Source: Emergomyces orientalis | Taxonomy: Eukaryota; Ascomycota; Eurotiomycetes; Onygenales; Ajellomycetaceae | DNA length: 64,000 nucleotides | Reading direction: 5' to 3' | Assembly (NCBI GenBank): GCA_002110485.1 | Contig: MOWL01000068.1 | Coordinates: forward strand, 496,001-560,000 | Shown here: positions 20,538 through 32,321 of the stretch, one piece after another | How positions within the stretch are numbered: the stretch's first letter is position 1 | Layout: every line of letters begins with the position of its first letter | Notes under the pieces: model-generated | The model's database searches: none | The model's input: the letters and a program-made list of their open reading frames with translations, nothing else | What the model was told of the DNA's origin: nothing | Made by a program: the position numbers and the translations under genes

Positions 20538-23500
20538 AGAAGATTGGACGACAACAATTTGAAGAAAAGATGGCAATGGACGTGATTCTTGTATCTACTG
20601 TGATAGATAGCACGTACAATATGAATGCCATGGTAGACAGCGGTCTATGCCATTATGCAATGATCAAATCTTCAATCATAAAATGCTGTAACCTCCAGTG
20701 TATCTCTTTACCCAAGCCCCGACTCCTCACTGGATTCGACGGCCCGAAAGATGCTTACACCCGTTATATGGTGAAATTAGATATAGACATCGGCGGGCAC
20801 CGATGAGAGAACGCTTATGTATATGAGATAGAGAACCTAGATTACAATCTCATGCTAGAGATCTCTTGATTAGCCAAACAGAGCATTCTCTTGAACACCT
20901 GAAACAGAACACTCATCTTCCCTAATGGAGATCATGTACATGAGAATGATGTTCATAGTATCATGAATCTCAAGCAGATCTCCGCGAATGCTTATGAACT
21001 GCTCTGAAAAAACTCCTGACAGAACTGCATGCAGTGGGACTGCATGGCAATTTACTCAGCCAGCTTGGCTGACATTAAGAAAGTGCTCAACAAACTCATC
21101 ATCACTAAACACACTGATCCCCGTGCAAAGCTCCCGCGCCAATACCATGAATACCTAGACATCTTCTGAAAAGATGATGTCATTGAGAACCTACCTTCTC
21201 TACAAGGGCCTGGAATAGATCATACAATTGAACTAGAGAAGCAAGACAGCAAGACTTCTGAACCCCCATGGGGGCCTCTCTATAGCATGTCTCAAGATGA
21301 ACTTCTTCTCCTCCACAAGACTCTCAATGATTTACTAGACAAAGGGTTCATACGTGTTAGCAATTCTCCCGCCACAGCTCCTATCCTATTCACCAAGAAG
21401 CCAGGCGGCGGGCTCCAATTTTGTGTAGACTATTGAGGGCTGAACTGTCTCATGAAGAAGAATCAATATTCTCTACTTCTCATCAATGAGACACTTGCTT
21501 GCATTGAGCACACTCAATGATTCACCAAGCTGAATGTGATTGCTGCATTTCATAAGATCCGCATCGCTGAAGGTGACAAATGACTAACTGCTTTCCAGAC
21601 CCAATACAGTCTCTTTGAGTGGGTAGTCACACTGTTCGGGCTAGCTAACGCCCCTAGCACCTTTCAGAAATATATCAATTGAGCACTGCAAGATTTCCTC
21701 AATGAGTTCATGTCTGTGTATCTGGATGACATTCTTATCTTCACCGATGGCTCCTGAAAAGAGCATCAAGAACATGTTCAGAAGGTGTTACAGTGACTCT
21801 GTGAAGCCAGCCTGCTGATAGACATAGACAAATGTGATTTCGAAGTTAAGACTACAAAATACCTGAGCTTCATCATAGAAGCAGGTAAGGGCATTCAGAT
21901 GGATTCTGAAAAGGTCTCTGCTATTCTTGAATGAGAAGCTTCATGCACTGTGAAGAGTGTATACAGCTTTATTGAATTTGTTAACTTCTATCAGCAATTT
22001 ATATGAAACTTCTCAGAGATCGCCTGACTACTCACAGAGCTCATCAAGAAGAAATCAGTCTTTCACTGGTCAGCAGCCACCAAGGCTGCCTTTGTATGAA
22101 TGAAAAAGATGTTCATCAGCACACCTCTACTAGTGACATTTGATCCCAACTGTGACATGATTGTGGAAGCTGACTCCTCCGGTTATGTTACAGAAGGAGC
22201 CATACTGCAATATGATGATGAAGGTGTTCTACGACCATGTGCCTTCATGTCCAAGAAACTCAGTTCTGTCAAGTGTAACTATGAGATCTATGACAAAGAA
22301 CTCCTTGCTATAATTCACTGTCTTGAAGAATGAGACTCTGAGCTTCACAGTGTTGTGAAGTTTGAGATAATAACTAATTATAAGAATCTCAAGCACTTCA
22401 CAATCACTCATAAGCTCACAGAACATCAGATGTGCTGGTCAGAGCTTCTTAGCCGCTTTCATTTTACAATACACTACCACCCCGGCTCAGAGAACTCCAT
22501 GGCGGACGCACTCTCCTGACAAGAGCAAGACATGCCATTCAATGCAGCGGACACCTGCTGAACCAACCGTGAACACCGAATCTTGGACCCAAGAATACTG
22601 ATTAATCATGATAAGACTGCACATGAAATCATTTGTGTGTCAGTAGTCAGAACACTCTCACTCTGAATCACCTCTGATATTGCTGATGTCTCTGACATTC
22701 CTTTCAAGACACTCTCTGAAGTGCCTTCTGAAACATCTCTAGATGAGCTGTGGCGCCTGTCAGCTCTTGCTGATGAACAGCTCCAAGCTCTCACTGATAC
22801 TGTATGCTGGAAGGCACTCTGATTCCCCCCAGAACTACACGTGAGAACTGACATATCTGAATGCTTCATTGACAACAATAACACTCTTCAATTTCATGAA
22901 CAATGTTGGGTTCTGCAGTCTGAAACATTATGCACACAAATCATGCAAGAGACGCACAACTCACGCATGTCTGGTCACCCAGGCTGTGAACAGCTATACT
23001 GAATGATATTACAAGAGTTCTACTGGCCTGAGATCTCAAATAGCATCTGACACTTTATTTGAAACTGCAATTACTGCTTGTCAGTCATCTCATGAAAGGA
23101 CTGTTGGAAAGACCTCCTCAAATCACTCAACATTCCAGACTGAATATAATGAGATGTTGTCATTGATTTTGCAGTGAATCTCTCTGAGAGCAAAGAATGC
23201 AAGAATATCATGATTATTATTGATTATCTAAGCAAGAGTGTAATACTAGAACCCTGTGATAAGATAGATACAGAACAGATTGCTGAAGCTTTTCTATGAA
23301 GCTCATTCTACTGAATGCATGGACTGCCAAGATCAATTGTGTCAGACCAAGACTGACAGTTTGTAAGTGCTCTATGGACAAGAATCTGCCAGTTACTGAA
23401 GATCACATGCTGTCTATCAACTGTCTATTATTCAGAGACTGACAGTTTCTCAGAGCAAATAATACAGACAGTAAAGAATTATCTTCATAAGTTCTGTAAT

Positions 23501-24223
23501 TATTCACAAGATGACTGGCATGATCTACTCCTTCACACAGAAGTTGCAATCAATGGCCAGGACACAGTCTTCACTGGTGTGAGCCCATTCTTTCTCATAC
23601 ATGACTATAATATGAAAATACTAGATCTTCAAGAACTCACACAACTCTCAATGAACCTGTGCAACCTCATTGAGGTCGCTGATAATATAGTAACAAAGCT
23701 CTGAGACGCCCGTGACTGGGCGGAAGTATCAATGGCGAGCGCCAAACAAGACCAAGAAGATCAAGCCAATGTACAACAAGACCCCGCTGAACAGTATAAG
23801 ATTGGCAATCTAGTTTGGCTCAGTCTCAAGAACATTCGAACCACACGCCCGTCGCGCACGCTGGACTACTGACACGCGAAATATGAAGTCCTGGAAGTTC
23901 TAGGCAGTCATAACTACTGCCTGAACACTCCCTCTGGTATTCATGATGTCTTTCATACAAATCTCTTATGCTGAGTGGTCACTGACCCATTCCCCTCTCA
24001 AACAATCTCTGACTGGCAGCCGCCAGGCATCATGGGGGAGGACAACAAGCTTGAATGGGAGATTGAAGAGATACTGGATGAATGACTCTGTGACTGCAGC
24101 TGACAATATCTTGTGAAATGGGTGGGCTACGATCGCCCATCATGGACTGCGGGTTCGGCATTGTCCGAGACAGCGGCTCTTGATCGATGGGAGGCGCTGA
24201 GCTCGAGAGAAGGGGGGGGCTAA
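20501..24223 (+). pseudogene. pol of copy B: protease, RT, RNase H, integrase, chromodomain
   Basis: A frame of about 1241 codons in -1 register to gag ends in a TAA (24221-24223) that abuts the 3' LTR. It shows a protease with MVDSG near 20630, RT with YLDD at 21719-21730, and RNase H starting VEADSSGY near 22165. Integrase has an HHCC finger (about 22955-23090) and a D,D,E core (VIDF near 23160, VSDQD near 23340, and a Glu near 23455). A chromodomain reads LEWEIEEILDE then YLVKWVGYDRPSW near 24050-24145. Chromodomains steer gypsy integration to methylated histone H3. Many TGA codons fall on Arg (VDY-stop-GLN) or Trp sites. Confidence 0.85.
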
Positions 24224-24469
24224 TGTGATGAGCTACACCCATGTTAGTAGACCATTCCGCTTGCATGCCAATGGAAGCTCCATGGTTTTTGCCGACCTAG
24301 CAGCCACACCAATTGGAAATATGATTATCTGCCCTGTCAGGCTCATAAAAGAATCTCATGTGTTCACACTCAAATGCTTTTCCTTTTCTTTTCTTTTCCT
24401 TAATGTTTTCTACTTTTTGTTATATAAGACCTATATTAGTGCCGAGCTCTTCGGCATAGGCCTGTTACA
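24224..24469 (+). repeat. 3' LTR of copy B
   Basis: 246 bp, preceded by the purine tract GAGAGAAGGGGGGGGC and the pol TAA, followed by TGAAG (24470-24474). Differs from the 5' LTR by 11 transitions. Confidence 0.92.
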
Positions 24470-24960
24470 TGAAGTATCATTTTTTGATCCATCAGTATAG
24501 ATAATCAGAGCATTATTTATAATTTCAAGCTGTTTTAAATGTCTTTCTTGCTCATTTTCTTTAGATAATTCACTAATATCTATATTAATCAATGAATTCA
24601 GAGACTTTTTTCATGAATATAGTTGTTCAAAATCTAATTCTTTCACATTTAAATGAGGAAGTTCATCTTTGATCATTGAACAAACTCTATATAACTGAGT
24701 TGAAATCTTTTTTACAGAATTTAGACTGATTTCATTTCAATCTAAATATTTACTTCAGTTCAAATCAGTGCCTGTGTTCATGGAAGGAAATGTGAATGAA
24801 ACTCTTTTTCTAATTATATAATTTTGATTTAATTTAATTATTCTCACTGAATAATTTCTGCACAGCTTGTCCAGCCTTATTTTAGAAGAAGGAATTTAGG
24901 CTTCAATTTCCATAGCTTTTATACTCTTGATTCTTGATAATTATGAAAATCATACTTTAC
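24470..24960 (-). pseudogene. LINE ORF2 fragment upstream of the nested insertion
   Basis: Minus-strand translation contains DKLCRNYSVRI near 24860 and the RNase H start IIYTDGSKND next to 24474, continuing across copy B into 18858. The frame has stops. The RT core is not recognisable further right. Confidence 0.7.
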
Positions 24961-25269
24961 CTGAATTTGATTAATTCTACTTTGAAAACAATATTATTAC
25001 TTTTTATATATTATTTCATTTATTTCATTTTCTTCAGTTTTTGAATGTTAGCTGTTTCTCTTCTCTAAAGAAAATGTACAGACAACATGTGAGAATGAGA
25101 GAAGATAGTGTGAAGAGTGATATAAATAGTGTATATATATAGATATAGTATAAATAATAGCTAATTGCTGAGAAAAGGAAGAGAGAAATAGAAATAAAGT
25201 GAGTAATAAAGAGAGATATATATATACAGAAGAATGAGGTACCATGATACTAAGTATAAAGATGAGAGA

Positions 25270-25510
25270 ATAAGGTGAGTGAGATGTACCATGGTAGTAA
25301 GTGCATTACACAACAAATAAAAAAGTAAATATAATATAGTTCTTCCCCGCCGAAAAGTCCGACCCCCGGGTCAGACTTTTCAGGCTGACTATTTATCTGC
25401 CTCTAAATATAAAATATCTTCACACTTTTCTTTTCTCTTTCTCTTTTCAATCGATTCGTTCTTTGTATTAAGAAAGTGCTAGGGCCGTATTCAGTAGCAT
25501 GTCTGTTACA
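25270..25510 (+). repeat. Diverged LTR related to copies A and B
   Basis: It has the same order of landmarks as the copy A/B LTR: palindrome AAAAGTCCGACCC/GGGTCAGACTTTT (25353-25380), TATTTATCTGCC, TCACACTTTTC, TTTCTTTTCTC and the terminal CTGTTACA. The left boundary and flanking duplication could not be fixed. Confidence 0.4.
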
Positions 25511-27104
25511 TCAAGTCTTCTGAGCCACAGTCACATTATATAATGTACAATAATTGAATCTTCAGGTCAAGAAAATTTAAGAATATATACAACATTATAT
25601 ACAGAGCTCATTCAGTTCAATCAATCAAGCTATGAATCAGCTGATCAAAAGATGTCAAATGATCTTGCATAGTGCTGTCATTTCGACAAAGAAAAACAAG
25701 GAACTAAAAACTGTAAATAAGAAATAAAAAAGAAAGCAAGAAGAAGACTGTATATATATAGCTCAGAAAGATGTTTTAGATGTCAGAGAAGAGATAAATT
25801 GTATACAAAATACTGAAGAAAAGAGAAGTGAAATGATCAAGACTTCAGACTTTCAATCATGAAAATGAGCAGCACTCTGGTGTAGTATGTGAGATATTAT
25901 TGAACATACTGCTCATACATGTGAAAGCCAATTTGTAAATAATTCTTAATATAATTAATCTATTTTTCTTATGTGGTTGTTGTTATATTTACTTATAAAG
26001 ATATAAACTAGTGGAGAAGTGATCCGGAAGGCTATTTGATCCAGAAGGTTATTGATTACATTACAATAAAGCCTTTAGGTTTATTATGGACAATGACATG
26101 GAATATATGAAGAGACAGTGTGGGCGGACGAATGACCATTCGACAGTAAATGGTGAGATTTCGGCGTCTAGATATCACAATGGTTTAGGTGTGGGAGGGA
26201 CAAAAGTGATATCTAACCTCCTGGTGCAGAGTCTTGTTATCTATTTAGATCTCGTAGGGTTGATGCCGTCAAGATGGCAGGGCGCTAGGATTAATTGGTT
26301 GCATCATAACATACCTAGGTATCTTTTAGATGAAGCTCAATAATGATATTGTGAATATCAAATATGGTTCAACGACATCATAAATCCGAAATCGGCTACA
26401 ACAAGGGAAGACAATTGTACTTGGGTAGGTCATCGTGTGCCTTTTTTCTTCTTTTTTCCGGGATAAGCTGACATGGTATTGGTTTGATCGATTGCCCTCT
26501 GCATTTTATCACTTGACACCTCTTCCAAAAAAAATAATAAGAATAACTACTTCTTCCAAGGAATGGTGCATACATGTGCAGTACATGAGCTTGCATATAA
26601 AATATCAGCAGATCTCCCGTCTGTATGTCATGACCAATTCCCCTCATTATTACTCCGTATGTATGAGCCAGACCTATTTTTTTCAATGAGTATAACAATG
26701 TCATTCTTTTAGGCTCTCAAGAATTACCGGCCAGACTACTCCCTATTTTTGGGAATGCGGAGGAGCTCTGAAAGAAAAGAAGATTTTATGAAGGGCCCTG
26801 ACTAGCTCGAATATCTATGGGATGGCCGCAGTTGGATCGATTTCCAAGCCAGGGATGTCTAATACAATCAGCCGCACGCACCACCAATTATACCAAACTG
26901 CACCATCTGATGTAAGCGACATCACTAACTGCAGTGGTTAACTAAATCAAGGCACCACAAGTCATCTGCCAAATCAATGCTTTCAATCGTCAGATTCAAA
27001 TCTAGCCACAATTCTGTGTCCGAAGGATTCCGCAGATCCTTCGCTGTTCATGAGTCATCTGCTGACTGCATACTCCGTATTATGACAAGTTGCAGACTTC
27101 AAAT
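25511..27104. other. AT-rich repeat-derived spacer, no gene recognised
   Basis: Mostly AT-rich sequence. Bases 26086-26343 are open for 85 codons (DNDMEYMKRQCGRTND start) but I recognise no family. It may be an eroded element. Confidence 0.3.
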
Positions 27105-27482
27105 TGTTGAAAATTGCAACATTAATTTGCCTAGTAAGTCCCTTCGTAAGGGAGTAGTATGTGCCTGATGCTGACACTGAAAATAGTAGGGCTGAGCATG
27201 TTTTTGTGTGTTTTTTTACTCCTTCTCCCAAGAGCTGCCAGATAGGAGAGAGTTATAACTCTTGAAAGTTTTTATGTGTTCGGACTGTGTCAGTGAGCCA
27301 GGAGAAGTTTAAACCTCTGTGTGCCTTCTAAGTTTTCTAGTACTAAGCTTTTTATATAGGAAGAACAAGCTTGCTTCTCTCGCTACACTTTGCTTTTCAT
27401 ATATGAGAGCGCTCATTTCACTTGTATGAATAACCGGATCTATAACCACAAGACTAAGCCGGATCCTTTCTATCAGGTTACA
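27105..27482 (+). repeat. Possible solo LTR (Ty1/copia-like)
   Basis: Begins TGTTGAAAATT and ends TCAGGTTACA, with a TTTATATAGG box near 27349-27358 and a late GGATC-rich part, an arrangement common in copia-type LTRs. No partner LTR and no flanking duplication (CAAAT versus AAAGG) were found. Confidence 0.4.
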
Positions 27483-27874
27483 AAAGGAATTGTACGGGTG
27501 TCAATATAGACAAGTTTTTCCCTGCCACTCCGAGGAATATGCGGAGTTGCAGCAATGATGAGTTGCTTCCCGTCACGTCCCCACCATGGCCAGATGGCCT
27601 CATGGAATGCTCCAGACTTGATCCTTCCATAGCTCTATATATACTGGACGCAGGTCAGACAGCCATGATTGTTCAACCCGCCCCTGTCAGCAGTCTTGAA
27701 AACGTCCTCGTGCTAGGCTACCCTTCCTATCACCACAATTTATCAGAAGCTTTTGTTTCACCTTCTTTCTCGGCACTCGCCAGGCTTGGCGTGTGTTGTA
27801 ATCTCAGCATGGACCCTGGAAAACAACCCAAGTCCGATTCTACTTGCAGTTTCCCAGATTGCTTGCAAAATGCA

Positions 27875-27880
27875 TATATA
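27875..27880 (+). promoter_or_regulatory. TATA box of the Con-13-like gene
   Basis: TATATA lies about 150 bp before the start codon at 28029, in CT-rich sequence typical of fungal core promoters. Confidence 0.4.
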
Positions 27881-28028
27881 CCCCACAGAGTCCTCTCCCA
27901 ATCGAACCCTGCCTTCTGTCGGTGCCTATATTCACTATAATTATTCGACCTTTGGATCTTGAGATCTATTGAAAGTGTTTGCTTATTACCCCCTTTCGCC
28001 TAGCAGGTTGGAAAACCAAACGGCCAAG

Positions 28029-29897
28029 ATGGGTGTCCTCGTGCTACTGTGCCAATTGTTATTGCTCAGGTTGGCAAGCGCCCAGTTTGACAGAAAACCG
28101 CTTGTGAAAAGCGTCCGAGATTGGGATCCGAAATTTGCAGATGCTCTACCAGCTCCGCAGAAGTACAGTTTGACAAAGTGGTCCGAAGATGATAGTGAAC
28201 ACCCCATTTCTCCCCCACCCTCTATTTTCCTTCCATTTCAATTGGCCCATAAAATACCAGATTGGGTGAGCTGACTCTATCTCTTTCCTCAACTGCAGTT
28301 GCCCGAGGGCTTCCGGCGGTTAAAACATGGAGTGCAAGTTATTATGATGAGAATAGTGAGCAGTATTGCAGAGACCAACTTTCTGTTTACAACGTTACTT
28401 TTACAGATGTGAGAAATCAACCATACTTGGCCCCTCTCTTTCGTTCCCAAGATTTTTGCCTGTGACACTCTTGATGTCCGCCTGCTGAGCTTGTGTTGAA
28501 TATGAAAATGGAACTGTCTAATGTGAGTTTAGTGCCCTGAACCCTGGCTTGTCGGCCACTGCGCCAAAAGAGGAAAGACCAGAGAAGAGACCATTAGCCT
28601 GCTTGCTCGCCTTCCATCAAGCGCTCGTGGTGTGATCTCTGATCTTCTCTATGCACACATTAAATCAGGCCGAAGCTTTATATTTAACAACAAAAATTCC
28701 ATGTTGTTTGCAGGAAGTTTTACCCCAGCTGATGGGCTCAAAATGGTGTTGAGTGTGCTATGGTCCGGTGGAGCTGGAATGCCTCTGCAGCCTGTTAAGG
28801 ATGCTATTGCTGCTGACACTTGTGTAGCTGATGAAGGTGCTGCAGCAGAGGTAAAGAAAAATGTATATTCAAAGGCTGTGGATGCTGGTTTGGCAGTTGC
28901 AGCATACTTGAAATTTGTTAATGATCCTCCCTTGGATGCGAGCTGCATGAAAAACCAGCTCAAACTTTTGGAAGGTATGCTTAATGAGAGGTGGGATGCG
29001 CCAGGCCAATGTCCAAATAAGATACCCCCCATCCTTGAGAAGCACAAGTAAGTCCACATCTTCCTTCCTTTTAAGATATGAACTATTATGGCTAAGAATC
29101 GCATCAGGCCTATTCTTTTCCCCCGTGGGCTAGGAGAACTCAATTCGGATCCTGTCCCGGGTGCTGGACCTGCGAAGGTCATTCAATGGGAAAAATCTGA
29201 TGGCTACCCCGAATTTTGTTGGAATGAGGCACGAGCCAAGAGATCTGCGATCGATGCCAGAGTTCGGTGTGAGCCGGATCGCCTCAATGTTTATAATGTC
29301 ACCTACCCTGACTGTGGCGAAGATCCATGGGCGCTCTGCCGCTGCAGTGATGCGCAGGAGACAGTGGATGATATGGTGACAAGATTCGGTCGAGTTCCTC
29401 CAGGACTCCGGAGTTCTGTTCGCCATCTGATTGCCTTTGAACATCCATCTTCTGGGGGTGTTACAGTGATTCCATGGAATATGATCATGATCTATGGTAA
29501 ATCTTCAGATAGTGTCTATTTCCACGAATCCAGCCACTGCAGAGATCAGGGATTTCGTAACAGCGAGGTTTTTAAAAAAGCCAACGAACTGGATTCATGC
29601 TGGCCAACAGACTACTCCAAAACTTCAAATGCAGAGCTATTTGCTGAGCTGAGTGTGGCTAAGATTTATGATAGTAGTGGCAAGACACTTCTTGAGCGAG
29701 GGTTTGATCCAGCTTGCCTGTCAAATGGACTCAAAGCAGTCAGCAATCATGTTGGGGATGATTATAATCGAAGCGGGAAATGTTTCAAAAGGCGACCAAA
29801 TTCTCCAATAGTCCACCCGACCAACGCCCAGCTTCTGAATATGGAGCCGTATATCAGTGATCTTGTGATTGAAGATTTCTCTAACCCTCCACCCTGA
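28029..29897 (+). CDS. Secreted Con-13-like protein with two family units, HExxH in the second
   Basis: Exons 28029-28194, 28299-28408, 28533-29047 and 29108-29897 give 526 aa, and all junctions have GT/AG ends and keep frame. Residues 1-20 are a signal peptide (hydrophobic Leu-rich core ending ASA). Two homologous units follow. Unit 1 has QLSVYNVTFTDC then PWLVGHC. Unit 2 has RLNVYNVTYPDC then PWALCRCSDA and a zinc-peptidase-like HESSH at residues 403-407. Unit 1 lacks HExxH. Con-13 is a conidiation-specific secreted protein family; peptidase activity is not shown. The last intron, starting GTAAGT at 29048, could be mistaken for a gene end, which would split this into two genes. The gene is an island within retroelement DNA. 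Family assignment is from motif memory. Confidence 0.7.
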
Positions 29898-31555
29898 CTC
29901 CTGGAATTCCCGCCCTCAGTCCTGGAATGTTCGCGTGAAATCCACAGGAACCGGGTGTAGTGTTGAATGGAGGCTGTCAGGTGGGTGGATGCTTTTCAGC
30001 GCGGGTCTTATGCATGGGTAGATTGATTTGCTTGAACAATTTGCCCTATCATTTCTTACATGTTTCCTGAAGCAATGTTGTCTAGCACTCTGTTTTACTC
30101 TTCTTCATCTGAGAGTAATGTTCGGTTTCTAGTAGTGTCATATAGTGCTAGCAGAAGCGTTTCGGGATAGTTTTATTATATAAGAAGTAGACCTTGGCAA
30201 CTTAGCTATGTGCTTCTCCTTTCATGGATGATCTAATAATCTTCAGGCCCAGTGGCCTGGAGGCTCTCTGGTTTATTCAATAGAAGTCTTGTTATTTAAA
30301 CAGTTGGTGCGATTTAAATTACTTGCGATTATATTGCGAGGATTGCTTGGGTTGTATTGTATGCGAAATAGTTAGATGAGAAGTGAATCTGGTGATAAGT
30401 GTAGAATAGTGAAACTTCCAAGTCTACACAGCCTTCACAGAATTCATTCTGTATATATTCTCTGCCTCACTGATGTGGGAGTCTGATACTGCTGTCTCAA
30501 CACATTCCCACTCAACAACAAACTCATTTCTGTTGTAGGGGTGGCAAAGTCTTCATCATCATCACCAGAAGAAGAAGAACAAGAAGAAGAAGAAACAGCA
30601 ACTGATTGCATCTCATTAAGCACTGTCATTGTCACAAATCTCAACACAAACTTTCTATGCTTTCTCATCATCTGCACAGACAATTCTGCCTTGTATACAC
30701 ATCTGTAGTCATTGTGGTCCTGAATGTCATTTCTGCCAGGATCAGCAGCGCGCGACCCTCAGTATCATATGTGATTTGGAAATCCGAAGCTGAGATGGTC
30801 TGTGCTAACTCCTGCATTGATGGTGTCTTGAGCCAGCAAGCATGGGATTTTAGAACGGTGATTGATGTAAGGGCCTAGACTTGTTTGAGGTGTTAGTTTT
30901 TCGTTTATATATTTTATTTCTTATAACAATCAATTATAATTATTTTTGTTAGTTAAGTAGGATTTGGGAAAGAGTTTGATTTTCTCCTTTTGAAGAGGAT
31001 TGGAAGCTGTGAGTAAATGTGTGGGGGGGATGGAGAGCTGAAATTTTCTTTCAGCAGTGAAATTCTTTTACTTGGGGAGATTTTATATGGTTCATCTGCA
31101 AGGGCTTTTTTTGGATGAAAGCTTATTTTGACCCCTGATCTCGGGTTTTTCCCTAGGTGGAGATATCCCTCCTTAGTTCTAGCTTGTCTGTTGTAAGAAT
31201 TAAAGGCGATTACAAGTTGGCTTTTCCTTTCATGGGAAATTATCTGATAGATTTATCTCCTCGTCTGGGGACGACGAGGCACAATTAGCGCAATACCAGT
31301 AGTGTAATAACTATGTGGTTAGCCTGGAGGTACCAACCAATAATATCTCATACTAAATTCTATGCAATTTGATTTGTTGATACAGATTCACAATCTCATG
31401 TTTTGCTCTGTGCATTCTGCCAACTCTGCCAACCTGCTCATCTTCAAACCTGTGATATCCATCTCAATATCCACTCTGCCCACGCACCGCCCTACCTGTG
31501 TCCGTCAATGCCTGCCAACCAGAGATAAAATATGATATTCAAAGATAATTTTCAA
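29898..31555. other. Intergenic, with a weak coding remnant on the minus strand
   Basis: The 3' region of the Con-13-like gene is followed by AT-rich DNA. On the minus strand from about 30860 to 30444, two overlapping frames (SMQELAQTISASDFQITYD, then RKHRKFVLRFVTM with a Ser/Asp-rich tail) look protein-like but need a frameshift to join. This could be a small decayed gene. No family recognised. Confidence 0.25.
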
Positions 31556-31981
31556 TTCTCTAATACTTCTTCTAATGATATTCACTGATTATTTTATTAG
31601 ACAGTACAAAAACAGATGAAAAATGAAAGTAATCTGTGAATGAGATTTTGACAGCTATTTCTTCTCTGAAAAGCATTGTATTCAAATCTATGCAATCTTT
31701 TCATCGCCCGCCTACTGCCAATCTGCTCAATATTGATGCAAAGATTTTATATGCTCTATTCTCTCTATATATCTCAGAGTCTGATATACAGAATATAGCA
31801 AGTTCAATTAGTATCTATACAGAATTACAGATACTGCAGAATTCAGCTTTTAATTTCTGAGATTGACAGTCAATTATTTCTGCAGAAATCAAGATCTTTC
31901 TTGAACAGATTATTAATATAAAAGTACATAAATCTTCAGTCATTGAAGATTATTGAAATAAAAATGATATTCAAGAGCCAG
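31556..31981 (+). pseudogene. Retroelement-like coding remnant before the solo LTR
   Basis: One frame reads through TGA codons from about 31560 to the LTR boundary (parts: EILTAISSLKSIVFK, NLLNIDAKILYALF, EIKIFLEQIINIKV). The TGA-only interruptions resemble those of the nearby elements. It may be part of a LINE or gag gene. Not identified. Confidence 0.3.
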
Positions 31982-32321
31982 TGTGGTGGGGAATCTCGGC
32001 GTGGTATTACTTTTCGCCGAGACCGCCTCATATATTTGTTTGACATGGTTGCCTCATATTCCCATTTCTTTGATGTACGTGTGGATTCGGCGAAGATTGA
32101 TTGTATGCAGAGCAGTGAGATTGCTTCTTTTTGATTATGTGATTTAATATGTGATTGATTGCTTGTTCTTCTTCTATATTTGAATCTTCTACGTGTTCTT
32201 TTGTATTGCTATTTGAATAGCTTGTTGAATAGAATATTATATACATGGCGAACTTACCAACCTCCTTACAATTCCGCTGCTCCTGCCCACGTGTCACCAA
32301 AAGCGCACAACCTCTAATCCA
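31982..32321 (+). repeat. Solo LTR of the 10.7-kb element family
   Basis: Starts TGTGGTGGGGAATCT and aligns with 7586-7933 nearly to the end (CAACCTCTAATCCA). The last few bases differ and no clear flanking duplication is visible. It contains extra C:G to T:A changes at CpG and CpC (for example GCCGCC to GTCACC). Likely left by LTR-LTR recombination. Confidence 0.75.

Larger units (their letters stand above)
18859..24469 (+). mobile_element. Ty3/gypsy chromodomain retrotransposon copy B, complete and nested in a LINE
   Basis: A 5.6-kb element with two 246-bp LTRs, gag (19320-20507), overlapping pol (20501-24223), a C-terminal chromodomain, a G-rich polypurine tract and a perfect 5-bp target duplication TGAAG. 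The two LTRs differ at 11 positions, all transitions. Removing the element and one duplication restores a LINE RNase H frame. Both frames keep register but carry many TGA codons. No standard tRNA primer site is visible right after the 5' LTR (sequence begins CTTAGAAAATG), so priming may be atypical. Confidence 0.93.

Noticed and set aside
27539..27940. 133-codon frame before the Con-13-like gene
   Set aside because: No family resemblance, sits over the TATA box and promoter of the downstream gene.
28632..29051. Separate gene in the middle of the Con-13-like locus
   Set aside because: The frame continues upstream through a good AG acceptor and downstream through GTAAGT, and the joined model closes at 527 codons.
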